Position numbers and translations under genes: made by a program. A DNA stretch of 64,000 nucleotides, taken from positions 29,527-93,526 of the forward strand of contig JACRET010000001.1 in the NCBI GenBank assembly GCA_016218105.1. The letters run 5' to 3'. The stretch is from Deltaproteobacteria bacterium (lineage in GTDB: Bacteria; Desulfobacterota; GWC2-55-46). This document shows, piece by piece, positions 18,847-28,462 of the stretch. The notes under the pieces were generated by a model that had not been told where the DNA came from, made no database searches, and saw only the letters and a list, made by a program, of their open reading frames with translations. Every line of letters starts with the position of its first letter. Position 1 is the stretch's first letter.

Positions 18847-21096
18847 TCATTTCAGTATCTCGTTCAATGCGCCGCCTTTGGCCGTACCCTTGAATTTATC
18901 GGAAAGGTTCTTAAGCACCGCCTTGTATTCAGGCTTCGTCTCAATCGCCTTGCCGTAATAATAAGCGCCCTCGTCAAGCCCCCCCGTCTCAAAGAGCGAA
19001 TTGCCTATGTAGTAATATATGTCCCCCAGTTCCTTCGGATCGTCTATGGCGAACGCGGCCCGTTTGAGGTACGTGACCGCAGGCTCGAAATCCGATGTGT
19101 CGAAGTACGACATGCCCAGCGCCTGATAGGCAAACGGGTCTGATTCATCGTCAGCCATGATGACGTATTTATTAAGATTGCATATCGCCTCTTTATGGTC
19201 CTTCATATCACGGCTTACAAGGCCGAGCGCGAGGTAGGAGTTTTTGTAGGACTTGTCGCACTTGATAGACGACCAGAAGGCATCTATGGATTCCTTCTGT
19301 CTCTTAAGCTTCCCAAGGACAACGCCCATGTCATAATAGGTATCCGCGCTCTTGATGACCGAAAGCGCCTTCTTAAACTCCGTTACCGCTTCTTCCATAT
19401 ACTCCCCTCCTAGCATGCTGTCAACCAGCCCGAGGAGCCTGTGGGGCCTGGCGAACGGCTCGCCGCCCGAATCGGAGATGAACCTCTTAAGCTCGGCCCT
19501 TATGGACTTAAGCCCTTCCCTGTCCTCCGGGAGCTTGTATTTAGGGTCATCAGAGCAGGCGTTAAAGGCCATACCGTGCCTCCCTATGGCTTCCCTATGG
19601 CTTTCGGTATTCTTTAAAAAAAGTATGGAGATGTCATCGAAGCTTACGGCCTTCCATTCCGGGCTCAGGTGTAAATTCTTGCAGAAGGGGCTGTCCAGCT
19701 TTATCAGCGCCATGTCGATGGACAGCTCGGCTACGAGCCTGTCCCATCTTGCCGGGTTGTTTACGAGCCTCGATTGCCAGAAAAAATAAGGCGAATAGAC
19801 CGTCGGCGTCCTTCCGTCTATATAGACCTTCGCCTCGGGATACTCGTATATAAGGTACCCTCCGAAGATGTACTCATTATAGATATTGCCCTTTATCCCT
19901 TCTTTTTTCATGAAGGCCACCGTGCCTTCGGGGTATTGGCCTTTCTCAAGCCCAAGCCCCAGGCTGCCGCCTATAAAGGCCTTTCCGAAATCAAAGATCA
20001 TAACGAACGCCAAAAACAGGCTTATGAGCACCGGTAGTAAAAGATGCGGCTTTTTTCCCCTCGACTTCAGATAATCGTTTATATTGAGCGCCAGCACAGG
20101 CCCGGCAAAATATGCGAACAAGGCTATCCATCTCACGTGCGAGATTGCCATATACAGCCCTGCCGCCACGAGGAATATCGACCTTGCCTTAAGAGACCTG
20201 TAGTTGATTATGAGGGCTATTACGGTAGCGATTATCAGCAGCTCAAAGGCGAAGTGATCGAGCGGAAAAGGATACAGATAGAAAAAAAGCTCTTTTAGGC
20301 CGGGTTTTGTCCACTCGCCGATATGCTTTATGGCGTCCGCATTGTCCACGCCGTGATGTATGAAAGGGAAGATGACCAGCTTGGGGCCGTAGGGGTTGAT
20401 AAGGGAGACCGCCGGCAAGGCGACGGCCGCGCCTATCATGCTTTTGAGCTTCCCGGAGAGGTCGCCCTTCAAGCCCTGCCTCCGTATCGTATCAATCACC
20501 TCGCCTGCCGCGTAAGCCCCGGCTATAAATATACCGAGTATCGCGCTTGAATGCACGTTGACCCATATCACCTGCAAGGGCAAAAGCGCCAGCAGATATA
20601 AAAGCTTACCCTTACGCTCATAAAGCGTGAATAAAAGGAGATACAGGGATACGAAAAAATACTCAAAGAGATGGGGGCGTATAAAAAGCCTGGTATGCGA
20701 GCATACGAAGACAAGGTAGAGTATCGGGATTACAAGCCAGATATCCCCTGCTGTATGCCTTAGATTGCGGTAAAGGAAGATGAATGTGAATGTGACGAGT
20801 ATTACCTGAAGTATGAAAAGGCCCTGCCACCCTCCGAGCCAGGTGAAGAAAAAATAAGTCAATACCTGAAAGCCCCAGGTAAAATCAACCCAGGGTTTTC
20901 CGCCGAAGGTGTATGAGAACGGGTCGGTAAAGGGTACCTTGAGGTTGGATGTGATCCATTCGCCGCTTTTAAGGGCCCAGAATATGTCCGTGTCCCAGTG
21001 CTGTTTCTGGTATGAGACAAGGATTATAAGGATGCCGAGTACCGCGAACAGGATCGCTGCCAGTACCCTGGTGATGCGGCTACTCGGGGATTTCAT
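18847..21096 (-). CDS. Large GT-C-like membrane protein with TPR tail
   Basis: 749 residues. About twelve predicted membrane spans in the first ~430 residues, with an Asp-containing first periplasmic loop (HWDTDIFWALKSGEW and PWVDFTWGFQV) as in GT-C enzymes, then a soluble region and four TPR-like repeats (YYDMGVVLGKLKRQKESIDA; YLALGLVSRDMKDHKEAICN; YQALGMSYFDTSDFEPAVTY; YYYIGNSLFETGGLDEGAYY). The ATG lies inside the 3' end of pilR (17-nt overlap), indicating coupled translation with the pilus regulators. More distant from the two other GT-C/TPR proteins than they are from each other. Function inferred only from fold and context. Confidence 0.7.
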   Translation of the reverse strand: MKSPSSRITRVLAAILFAVLGILIILVSYQKQHWDTDIFWALKSGEWITSNLKVPFTDPFSYTFGGKPWVDFTWGFQVLTYFFFTWLGGWQGLFILQVILVTFTFIFLYRNLRHTAGDIWLVIPILYLVFVCSHTRLFIRPHLFEYFFVSLYLLLFTLYERKGKLLYLLALLPLQVIWVNVHSSAILGIFIAGAYAAGEVIDTIRRQGLKGDLSGKLKSMIGAAVALPAVSLINPYGPKLVIFPFIHHGVDNADAIKHIGEWTKPGLKELFFYLYPFPLDHFAFELLIIATVIALIINYRSLKARSIFLVAAGLYMAISHVRWIALFAYFAGPVLALNINDYLKSRGKKPHLLLPVLISLFLAFVMIFDFGKAFIGGSLGLGLEKGQYPEGTVAFMKKEGIKGNIYNEYIFGGYLIYEYPEAKVYIDGRTPTVYSPYFFWQSRLVNNPARWDRLVAELSIDMALIKLDSPFCKNLHLSPEWKAVSFDDISILFLKNTESHREAIGRHGMAFNACSDDPKYKLPEDREGLKSIRAELKRFISDSGGEPFARPHRLLGLVDSMLGGEYMEEAVTEFKKALSVIKSADTYYDMGVVLGKLKRQKESIDAFWSSIKCDKSYKNSYLALGLVSRDMKDHKEAICNLNKYVIMADDESDPFAYQALGMSYFDTSDFEPAVTYLKRAAFAIDDPKELGDIYYYIGNSLFETGGLDEGAYYYGKAIETKPEYKAVLKNLSDKFKGTAKGGALNEILK

Positions 21097-22480
21097 ATTT
21101 GCTAAGTTTGTACCTCATCGATCTGAAGGACAGGCCGAGAAGCTCAGCCGCCCTCTTTTTTACGCCACCTGACTTCTTGAGAGCATCTATTATAATAGCC
21201 TTTTCAAATTCTTCAATAGTCTTTTCAAGGTCTACGCCTCCGGAAGGAACAGGCACGCCAATACCGGGGTTCGCGAGGTTCGCCGCGCCGTGGACGGTTT
21301 CCGCCCGCTCCCTTAGATACGATGGAAGGCTCTCCGTGGTGATGATATCCGTGGTTTCAAGCGCCACCGCCCGCTCCATTATATTTTCAAGCTCGCGGAC
21401 GTTGCCCGAATAATCGTATTCAACAAGGCATTTGAGCGCCCCTTCCGAAAGCCTTTTTATATTTTTGCCGTGCTCCAGGCTGAACTTCTCCAAAAAATAT
21501 CTTGATAGCGCCGGAATATCTTCCTTCCGCTCCCTTAAAGGGGGCAGGCCTATCCTTATCACGTTGAGCCTGTAGAAGAGGTCCTCCCTGAACCTTCCGG
21601 CCTTGACCTCGGCCTCAAGGTCTTTGTTTGACGCGGCTATAAGCCTTATGTCCACGGAGATATCGGCTGTGGCTCCGACCCTCCTGAAATTCCTCTCCTG
21701 AATAAAACGAAGGAGTTTTACCTGGAGGTGAAGCGGCAGCTCAGTCAATTCATCGAGAAAAAGCGTCCCTCCGTCCGCCTGCTCCGCCAGCCCCTCTTTG
21801 TTCGCGACAGCGCCGGTAAAGGCCCCCTTCTGGTGGCCGAAAAGCTCGCTCTCAAGGAGGTTTTCAGGTATGGCGCCGCAGTTTATCGCGACGAACGGCT
21901 TGTCCTTCCTGTCGCTCTCCAAGTGTATCGCCCTGGCGACCAGCTCCTTGCCCGTGCCGCTTTCTCCTGTAACGAAAACATTGGTCTTGGTCTTCGCGAT
22001 ACTCATTATGAAACTGTATATCTCGGCCATCCTGGGACTCGTGCCCACAATATTGGAGAAACCGTATTTTGTCTTAAGGTCTTTTTTAAGAAGCCTGTTC
22101 TCAAGCTCAAGGCTCCTAAGCTTAAGCGCCTTCTTTATGTTGAGCTTTATTTCATCTATGTTAAAGGGCTTTGTAAAGTAATCGTAAGCGCCCGCCTTCA
22201 TCGCCTCTATCGCGGTCTCAACCGACGCGTAAGCAGTTATCATTATGACGAGCGTGTCAGGATCAAGCTCTTTTAAAGCCTTTAGGAAATCCACCCCCCC
22301 CATGCCAGGCATCCTGATATCGCTTATTACAAGGTCAACAGGGTTGTCCCTGCAGAAGTCGAGCGCCGCCTTCGCGCTGTCCATTCCCCTGGCGCCGTAG
22401 CCTTCCTTGCGGAGCATTATTTCGAGGAACTCCCGCATGTCCCTTTCGTCATCGACTATGAGTATATTTACTTTTGCCAT
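21080..22480 (-). CDS. pilR: Sigma-54-dependent response regulator PilR
   Basis: 466 residues, the usual NtrC-family length. Receiver domain with acidic pocket D10/D11 and phospho-acceptor D54 (VISDIRMPGMGG), AAA+ domain with Walker A GESGTGKE, the sigma-54 contact loop GAFTGA and Walker B GGTLFLDE, and a Fis-type helix-turn-helix at the end (GGVKKRAAELLGLSFRSMRYKL). It follows pilS by 6 nt. It should activate the sigma-54 promoter found upstream of pilA through the twin palindromes there. Confidence 0.95.
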   Translation of the reverse strand: MAKVNILIVDDERDMREFLEIMLRKEGYGARGMDSAKAALDFCRDNPVDLVISDIRMPGMGGVDFLKALKELDPDTLVIMITAYASVETAIEAMKAGAYDYFTKPFNIDEIKLNIKKALKLRSLELENRLLKKDLKTKYGFSNIVGTSPRMAEIYSFIMSIAKTKTNVFVTGESGTGKELVARAIHLESDRKDKPFVAINCGAIPENLLESELFGHQKGAFTGAVANKEGLAEQADGGTLFLDELTELPLHLQVKLLRFIQERNFRRVGATADISVDIRLIAASNKDLEAEVKAGRFREDLFYRLNVIRIGLPPLRERKEDIPALSRYFLEKFSLEHGKNIKRLSEGALKCLVEYDYSGNVRELENIMERAVALETTDIITTESLPSYLRERAETVHGAANLANPGIGVPVPSGGVDLEKTIEEFEKAIIIDALKKSGGVKKRAAELLGLSFRSMRYKLSKYEIPE

Positions 22481-22486
22481 CCCGTT

Positions 22487-24151
22487 TTAGCCTATAACCC
22501 TTTCCCTTTCGACCGGCAAGGCGATCCTGAAAGCAGTGCCTTGCCCCAGAACGCTTTTGACCTCTATGCTGCCGCTGTGGCTCTCTATTATCCTGTGCAC
22601 CATCGCAAGCCCGAGACCCGTGCCGAAGTCCTTTGTGGAAAAGAACGGATCGAATATCCTGTTCAAGTCCTCCGGCCTGATCCCCTTGCCTGTGTCAATC
22701 ACTTCTATCAATGCGAAGGAAGCTTCATCCCCGCCTCCCCCGCCGGGCCTCCCCCATCCAAGGCTGGCGGAGACATTCAAAACTCCCCCCCCTTCCATGG
22801 CGTGGGCCGCGTTAAGGAACAGGTTCCAGAATACCTGCCCCAATTGTCTCGCGTCACCCTTGAGCATCAGCCTTTCCACGACGCCGCTTTTTATGTCGAT
22901 TGAAGCGGCTTCGGGGGAGTTCCTGAAAATCCTTATCGTCTCGTCTATCACTGAGCTCAGATCGATCAATTCCCTTTTCTCCTTCGCGGGTTTCGCGAAA
23001 AGGAGATAGTCGGTGATAAGGAGATTAAGACGGTCAGTCTCGCGCAAGACTATATCCATGAGCTTAAGGTCCTCTCCGCTCAAATCCAGTTCCTCCTTAA
23101 GAAGCTGGATAGAGCCGCTTATGGAAGCGAGCGGATTTCTTATCTCGTGGGCTATGCCTATGGATATCTCACCAAGGGCCTTTAATTTTTCATCCCTTCT
23201 GAGCTGCTCTTCCATGGCCTTTAGCCGGGTCAGGTTCTGGAATATTATTATATTCGAGGCGTCCCCGCCCTGCCCCTCCGAGATGGAAAAGCCGAGGTAT
23301 ACCTCTTCCCCGTCTTTCCTCCTGAACCTCTTCTCGATCCTGATGCCGCTGAGATCCTTCCTGTTGCCGTCCAGCATCCCGGGGAATATCTCGTTAACGT
23401 CCCTGTAATAAACCTCCTTCAGCGTATACCCGGTTACAAGCTCCGCCTCTCTGTTGAAGGAGGTGATGCGAAGCCTCTCGTCAAGCGTCATTATGCCGCT
23501 TGTGATATTCTCAACGATATGCCTGTTTAACTGCTCCAGCGCCTCAAAGTCTATCTCCTTTTCTTCAAGCTCCCTCTCCACCCTGGCTGCCTTCTCGGCA
23601 AGATAGCCGGTGAGATAAGCGACGGTAAAGAATGCGAGTATGTTCGTAGCTACGGTGGTAAATACGTCCTCCCACCTCTGGACAGGCATCGAATGTATCA
23701 CTTTAAACCTGGCGGGCAGCATCCTGTAAAAATCCATGTCTATCAGTATGCCGTACGAGATGCTTGAAAAAGAAGCGGCGAAAAGCCCGCCCCGCTTGCT
23801 TAAAAGTATCGCGGCGCCGATGACGGAAAGCGGATAAAGCGTCTGGAGGTAGCTCTCCGTTCCGCCGGTGATGTAGACAATTACGGTGATGAGGATTATG
23901 TCTATCGCTACCTGGAGATATGTAAAGAGGCGTAAATTAGCTATCCTCTTGATGGCAAGCGAGTAGATGATCGTGAGGAAACCGGTCGTGACGACTATCC
24001 CATAGAGGGGGTAGAAGTTCAGTCTGGTGAGTGAATATTCCTTTATCTGGAACCAGGTGGTTATGCCGAGGAATGCAAGCGCAAGCACAACCCTTAAGAC
24101 CATCATGGCCAGGAGTTTCTGCCTAAGCGCCTGTGGATTTGTTACAAACAT
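22487..24151 (-). CDS. pilS: Sensor histidine kinase PilS
   Basis: 554 residues. Six membrane spans in the first ~190 residues (as in Pseudomonas and Geobacter PilS), a coiled-coil link, a PAS domain (NRHIVENITSGIMTLDERL), then HisKA with the phospho-acceptor in GIAHEIRNPLASISGSIQ and a HATPase with FWNLFLNAAHAM and DTGKGI / GTGLGLAMV. Between pilC and pilR, 5-6 nt from each. In pseudomonads PilS senses pilin level in the membrane; that is family knowledge rather than visible here. Confidence 0.93.
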   Translation of the reverse strand: MFVTNPQALRQKLLAMMVLRVVLALAFLGITTWFQIKEYSLTRLNFYPLYGIVVTTGFLTIIYSLAIKRIANLRLFTYLQVAIDIILITVIVYITGGTESYLQTLYPLSVIGAAILLSKRGGLFAASFSSISYGILIDMDFYRMLPARFKVIHSMPVQRWEDVFTTVATNILAFFTVAYLTGYLAEKAARVERELEEKEIDFEALEQLNRHIVENITSGIMTLDERLRITSFNREAELVTGYTLKEVYYRDVNEIFPGMLDGNRKDLSGIRIEKRFRRKDGEEVYLGFSISEGQGGDASNIIIFQNLTRLKAMEEQLRRDEKLKALGEISIGIAHEIRNPLASISGSIQLLKEELDLSGEDLKLMDIVLRETDRLNLLITDYLLFAKPAKEKRELIDLSSVIDETIRIFRNSPEAASIDIKSGVVERLMLKGDARQLGQVFWNLFLNAAHAMEGGGVLNVSASLGWGRPGGGGGDEASFALIEVIDTGKGIRPEDLNRIFDPFFSTKDFGTGLGLAMVHRIIESHSGSIEVKSVLGQGTAFRIALPVERERVIG

Positions 24152-24156
24152 TTTCT

Positions 24157-25380
24157 TTAGCCCGCCGCGGCCCCCGCGATCTGGAATATCGGAAGATACA
24201 GAGCTATAACCAGTCCGCCGACGACTATGCCGAGGAACGCCATAAGAAGCGGCTCGATAAGAGAGGTCAGCGCGTCCACCGCCGCGTCAACTTCCTCTTC
24301 ATAAAAATCAGCTATCTTCGTGAGCATCGCGTCGAGCGCCCCTGTCTGTTCGCCGACGGCTATCATCTGTGTGACCATCCCAGGGAAAACCTTTGTTTCC
24401 ATAAGCGGGTCGGCCAGCGTTTTACCCTGGCTCAAGCTCGTGCGGGCCTTCATAATGGCTTCTTCTATTATTACGTTCCCCGAAGTTTTGGAGACTATCT
24501 CAAGCCCCTCAAGGATTGGCACGCCGCTGGACAACATCGTGCCGAGCGTGCGCGTGAACCTCGCAACCGCCGACTTCCTGACCAGATCGCCCGCCACAGG
24601 CGCCTTCAGGATAAGGGCGTCCATTATTCTCCTGCCCTTTGGCACCTTATAGAACCTGTTGATGGCGATACCCGTGCCGACCAACCCTGCTATTATAAAA
24701 TGCCAGTAGCTCTGAAGCGCCTTGCTTAGATTGACTACCAGCTGGGTCGGCGCAGGCAGCGCCTGGCCGAACCCCGCGAACATACTCTCGAATATGGGAA
24801 CAACCCATAGGAGGAGTCCCGCGACTACCAGGCACGCTATTATGATAACCGCGCTCGGATAGGTCATCGCGCCTTTTATCTTACCTTTGAGTTTTTCTGA
24901 TTTTTCTAGAAAACCAGAGAGCCTGTTCAAGATCGTGTCGAGTATGCCGCCTATTTCTCCGGCGGCGATGAGGTTTACGTACAGTTGGTCAAATACCTTC
25001 GGGTGCTTGCGCAGCGCGTCGGCAAAGGTGGAGCCGCCTTCGACCGAGCCCTTTACATCCATAAGCACCTTTTTGAATTCAACGTTATCCTGCTGGCTGG
25101 CGAGTATATCGAGACATTGCACGAGCGGGAGACCCGCGTCGATCATCGTGGCAAACTGGCGGCTGAAGACGACAAGGTCTTTTGTCTTTATTCTTGTACC
25201 GAGCCCTGGGATCTGAATGCTGCTTAGAGATGAAAGGCCGCCTTTTTTCTGGCTTATAGAGGCCGGCACTATCTGCTGCCTCCGGAGAGCCGCCGTAGCC
25301 TGGGCCAGGTTAGCGGCCTGAAGCTCGCCTTTCTTCATTTCACCGCTGACGGTCTTGCCTGTATACGCGAATGTCGGCAT
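24157..25380 (-). CDS. pilC: Type IV pilus inner-membrane platform protein PilC
   Basis: 407 residues. Two tandem T2SF domains (FSRQFATMIDAGLPLVQCLD and FTRTLGTMLSSGVPILEGLE) with three membrane spans, and the usual N-terminal SGEMKKGELQAANLAQA segment. It anchors the PilB/PilT motors. The start is 3 nt after the pilT stop, so the two are almost certainly co-translated. Confidence 0.95.
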   Translation of the reverse strand: MPTFAYTGKTVSGEMKKGELQAANLAQATAALRRQQIVPASISQKKGGLSSLSSIQIPGLGTRIKTKDLVVFSRQFATMIDAGLPLVQCLDILASQQDNVEFKKVLMDVKGSVEGGSTFADALRKHPKVFDQLYVNLIAAGEIGGILDTILNRLSGFLEKSEKLKGKIKGAMTYPSAVIIIACLVVAGLLLWVVPIFESMFAGFGQALPAPTQLVVNLSKALQSYWHFIIAGLVGTGIAINRFYKVPKGRRIMDALILKAPVAGDLVRKSAVARFTRTLGTMLSSGVPILEGLEIVSKTSGNVIIEEAIMKARTSLSQGKTLADPLMETKVFPGMVTQMIAVGEQTGALDAMLTKIADFYEEEVDAAVDALTSLIEPLLMAFLGIVVGGLVIALYLPIFQIAGAAAG

Positions 25381-25383
25381 CGC

Positions 25384-26505
25384 CTAGCTCCTGCCTGTGG
25401 GCGGCCCGCTTCTTAAGACGCCGGCGTTTATCATCATCTGCCGGAGCTCATCGGGCTCCGAGCTTCTGCCGAGCGCCTCTTCAAGGGTTATAAGCCGCCT
25501 GGAGTAAAGGTTCATGAAGCTCTGATTCATCGTCTGCATCCCGAACTTTGATTGCCCGACCTGCATCTGAGAGTATATCTGGTGCACCTTGTCTTCCCTG
25601 ATAAGGTTGCGTATCGCGGCGTTCGGGATCATTATCTCCATCGACACGACCCTGCCTTTTCCGTCGGCCCTGGGTATCAGGAGCTGGGAAAGAACGGCCT
25701 CAAGGACGAATGAAAGCTCCGCCCTTACCTGCGGCTGCTGATGGGAAGGGAAGACGTCTATGACCCTATTTATGGTCTGTACGCATGAATTAGTGTGAAG
25801 CGTGGCGAAACAAAGATGCCCTGTCTCGGCTATGGTCAGCGCCGTCTCGATAGTTTCCATATCCCTAAGCTCTCCGAGGAGAACAACGTCAGGGTCCTGC
25901 CGGAGCACATATTTGAGGGCTTTTTTAAAGGCGTGCGTGTCGTAGCCGACCTCCCTCTGGTTTACAAGCGCCGTCTTTGAGTTATGCAGATATTCAATCG
26001 GGTCTTCTACCGTTATAATATGCTCGGCGCGATCTGTGTTTATCTTGTCTATCATGGAAGCCAGCGTCGTTGATTTACCGCTCCCCGTAGGCCCTGTAAC
26101 AAGGACGAGCCCTCTTGGCTTCTTGCATAACTCCTCGATTATCGGGGGCAGCCCCAATTCCTGGAACGATTTGATCTTGAAGGGGATCGTCCTGAATACG
26201 CCCGCCACAGTTCCTCTCTGGACGAACAGATTGCCCCTGAAGCGGCTTAAGCCCTTTATTCCAAACGAAAAGTCAAGCTCGTTCTCCTCTTCGAACTTGT
26301 GTTTCTGAACATCGGCAAGGATACTGTAACAGAGCTGTTTTGATTCGACCCCCGTAAGTTGAGGGGCGTTTATGGGAGAAAGCTTGCCGTGTATCCTTAT
26401 CCTCGGCGCCGAGCCGGCCGCGACATGCAGATCGCTTCCGCCCTGATCCACCATTATCCTCAGGAGTTCCTGCAGATTTAATTTTGAACCGCCTTCAGTT
26501 CCCAC
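25384..26505 (-). CDS. pilT: Twitching motility ATPase PilT
   Basis: 373 residues. Walker A GPTGSGKST, Asp box (ITVEDPIEYLH), Walker B (DVVLLGELRDMET), His box (TGHLCFATLHTNS) and the PilT-type AIRNLIRED segment near the C-terminus. GTG start with GGAGG 4 nt upstream. Powers pilus retraction. The 116-nt gap to pilB contains an AT-rich hairpin GCCTGATA / TATCAGGC but no clear terminator. Confidence 0.95.
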   Translation of the reverse strand: MGTEGGSKLNLQELLRIMVDQGGSDLHVAAGSAPRIRIHGKLSPINAPQLTGVESKQLCYSILADVQKHKFEEENELDFSFGIKGLSRFRGNLFVQRGTVAGVFRTIPFKIKSFQELGLPPIIEELCKKPRGLVLVTGPTGSGKSTTLASMIDKINTDRAEHIITVEDPIEYLHNSKTALVNQREVGYDTHAFKKALKYVLRQDPDVVLLGELRDMETIETALTIAETGHLCFATLHTNSCVQTINRVIDVFPSHQQPQVRAELSFVLEAVLSQLLIPRADGKGRVVSMEIMIPNAAIRNLIREDKVHQIYSQMQVGQSKFGMQTMNQSFMNLYSRRLITLEEALGRSSEPDELRQMMINAGVLRSGPPTGRS

Positions 26506-26621
26506 TTATCCTCCGATGCACGGATACCGCCTGATATATTATATTAAATTATCAGGCAAATAATTGTAATGACAAAAGTTACAGGATGAATGCGCCGCCA
26601 TATCCATTAAAAACCAGGGTT

Positions 26622-28319
26622 TCAGTCCGCCATTGTCACCCTTAAGACCTCTTCTATCGTGGTGACCCCTTCGCCGACCTTGGTTATCCCGCTCATCCTG
26701 AGTGACTTCATCCCGTCTTTTATGGACGCCCTTTTTATTTCGGCTGTCGAGGCGCCGTTTAAAACAAGTTCTTTAATGGTTTCGGTAAACGGCATTACCT
26801 CGTAAAGGGCTATCCTGCCCTTGTAGCCCGTGCCGCCGCACACCGCGCAGCCGCTCCCCTTGCAGACATCCATCTTTTGAGCTTCCGATTGAGGCACTCC
26901 GAGGTCGATCAACACCTTCTCCGTTATCGGCATCTTTACCTTGCAGTCCTTGCATATCTTGCGCGCGAGCCTCTGCGCTAGTATCAGGTTGCAGGATGAA
27001 GAGACGAGGAACGGCTCTATGCCCATGTTCAGCAGCCTGTTTACCGTAGACGGGGCGTCATTGGTGTGGAGGGTTGAAAGTACCATATGGCCTGTCAGGG
27101 CGGCCTTTATCGCTATTTCGGCAGTCTCGTAGTCCCTTATCTCCCCGACCATTATGATATCGGGGTCCTGTCTTAGAAAACTCCTCAGGGAAGCGGCGAA
27201 ATTCAGCCCTATATCCTCATGCATCTGTACCTGATTGATGCCCATGAGGTTAAATTCGACCGGGTCTTCCGCGGTCGAGATGTTCTCGCTTATCTTATTC
27301 AGTTCCGACAGGGCGGAGTAAAGCGTCGTCGTCTTGCCGCTGCCTGTCGGCCCCGTGACAAGGACTATCCCCCACGGCTTATGTATGGCGTTCATGAAGT
27401 CCTTAAGCGCCTTTTCCTCGAACCCGAGTTTCGTCATGTCGAGCTGAAGGTTGCTCTTGTCCAGGAGCCTTAGGACGACCTTCTCGCCGAAGAGCGTAGG
27501 CAGTACGGAGACCCTGTAATCCATCTCCTTGTTCTTGGAGAGCTTAAGCTTTATACGGCCGTCCTGAGGCAGCCTCCTCTCGGCGATATCGAGCTGGCTC
27601 ATGATCTTTATCCTCGATACTATCGCGTTCTTAAGCTTCATCGGGGGCTTCATCACTTCCATCAAAATACCGTCTATCCTGTACCTTACGCGGAAGTGCT
27701 TTTCATACGGCTCTATATGAATATCGCTGGCGCCCTTCTTTATCGCGTCAGTAAGGATCAGGTTCACGAGCTTTACGACCGGCGCGTCTTCGACGGCTTT
27801 TTTAAGGTCAGTGAGGTCAACCTCCTCCTCGTCCTTTATGATCTCCATCTCACCTTCGTCAAATTCGGTGAGCACGCCCTCAAGCCCCATCTCAGGGCTC
27901 TCATAGAGCTTCTCGATAGAGGTTTTTATAGCCGCGTCGGATGCCACAAGAGGCTCGACATTGTAGCCTGTTAAGAATTTAATGTCGTCTATGGCGAATA
28001 TATTCGAGGGGTCGGCCATTGCTACGACCAGGGTAGAGCCTGTCCTGCTTATGGGTACTACCTGGTATTTTTGAGCGACATCTTCTGGGATGAGCTTGAT
28101 GATCTCGTGGTCTATTTCCTGGGCCGAAAGGTCTATCGTAGGAATGCCGTATTGGCGGCTTAAAAATGCGGTTAAGTCTTTTTCGGTGATAAAGCCGAGC
28201 TTTGTAAGATTATACCCGAGCCTGCCACCGCTTTTTTTCTGCTCTTCGATGGCTTTCTTAAGCTGTTCAGGTGAAATTAACTTTTCTCTAAGTAAAAGCT
28301 CGCCTATCCTGTCGGTCAT
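26622..28319 (-). CDS. pilB: Type IV pilus assembly ATPase PilB
   Basis: 565 residues. N-terminal MshEN-type region (GELLLREKLISPEQLKKAI), then the GspE/PilB ATPase: Walker A GPTGSGKTTTLYS, Asp box STAEDPVEF, Walker B DPDIIMVGEIRDYETAE, His box LSTLHTNDA, and the four-Cys zinc site CKDC...CAVC. The MshEN region can bind c-di-GMP in related proteins. First gene of the pil transcript, with a strong sigma-70 promoter and a palindrome at the start site. Confidence 0.95.
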   Translation of the reverse strand: MTDRIGELLLREKLISPEQLKKAIEEQKKSGGRLGYNLTKLGFITEKDLTAFLSRQYGIPTIDLSAQEIDHEIIKLIPEDVAQKYQVVPISRTGSTLVVAMADPSNIFAIDDIKFLTGYNVEPLVASDAAIKTSIEKLYESPEMGLEGVLTEFDEGEMEIIKDEEEVDLTDLKKAVEDAPVVKLVNLILTDAIKKGASDIHIEPYEKHFRVRYRIDGILMEVMKPPMKLKNAIVSRIKIMSQLDIAERRLPQDGRIKLKLSKNKEMDYRVSVLPTLFGEKVVLRLLDKSNLQLDMTKLGFEEKALKDFMNAIHKPWGIVLVTGPTGSGKTTTLYSALSELNKISENISTAEDPVEFNLMGINQVQMHEDIGLNFAASLRSFLRQDPDIIMVGEIRDYETAEIAIKAALTGHMVLSTLHTNDAPSTVNRLLNMGIEPFLVSSSCNLILAQRLARKICKDCKVKMPITEKVLIDLGVPQSEAQKMDVCKGSGCAVCGGTGYKGRIALYEVMPFTETIKELVLNGASTAEIKRASIKDGMKSLRMSGITKVGEGVTTIEEVLRVTMAD

Positions 28320-28338
28320 CAGTAATCCGCTTTTGAGG

Positions 28339-28352
28339 TGACAAAAATTGTC
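28339..28352 (-). promoter_or_regulatory. Operator-like palindrome at the pilB start site
   Basis: TGACAAAAATTGTC, the same palindrome as the two pilA upstream sites. Here it covers about +1 to +14 of the predicted pilB transcript, a position expected for repression rather than activation. Confidence 0.6.
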
Positions 28353-28358
28353 CTTCTT

Positions 28359-28387
28359 ATATTATTAAAATTAACTTTTTATGTCAA
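28359..28387 (-). promoter_or_regulatory. Sigma-70 promoter of pilB
   Basis: TTGACA (28382-28387), 17-nt spacer, TAATAT (28359-28364) on the minus strand, 40 nt before the pilB ATG. Confidence 0.75.
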
Positions 28388-28462
28388 GGTATTTAGGCCG
28401 GTCACCGGGGGAGTATCCTGGCAAGTTAAGTATCTGATAAAATTAATTATTTAAGGCAACCG

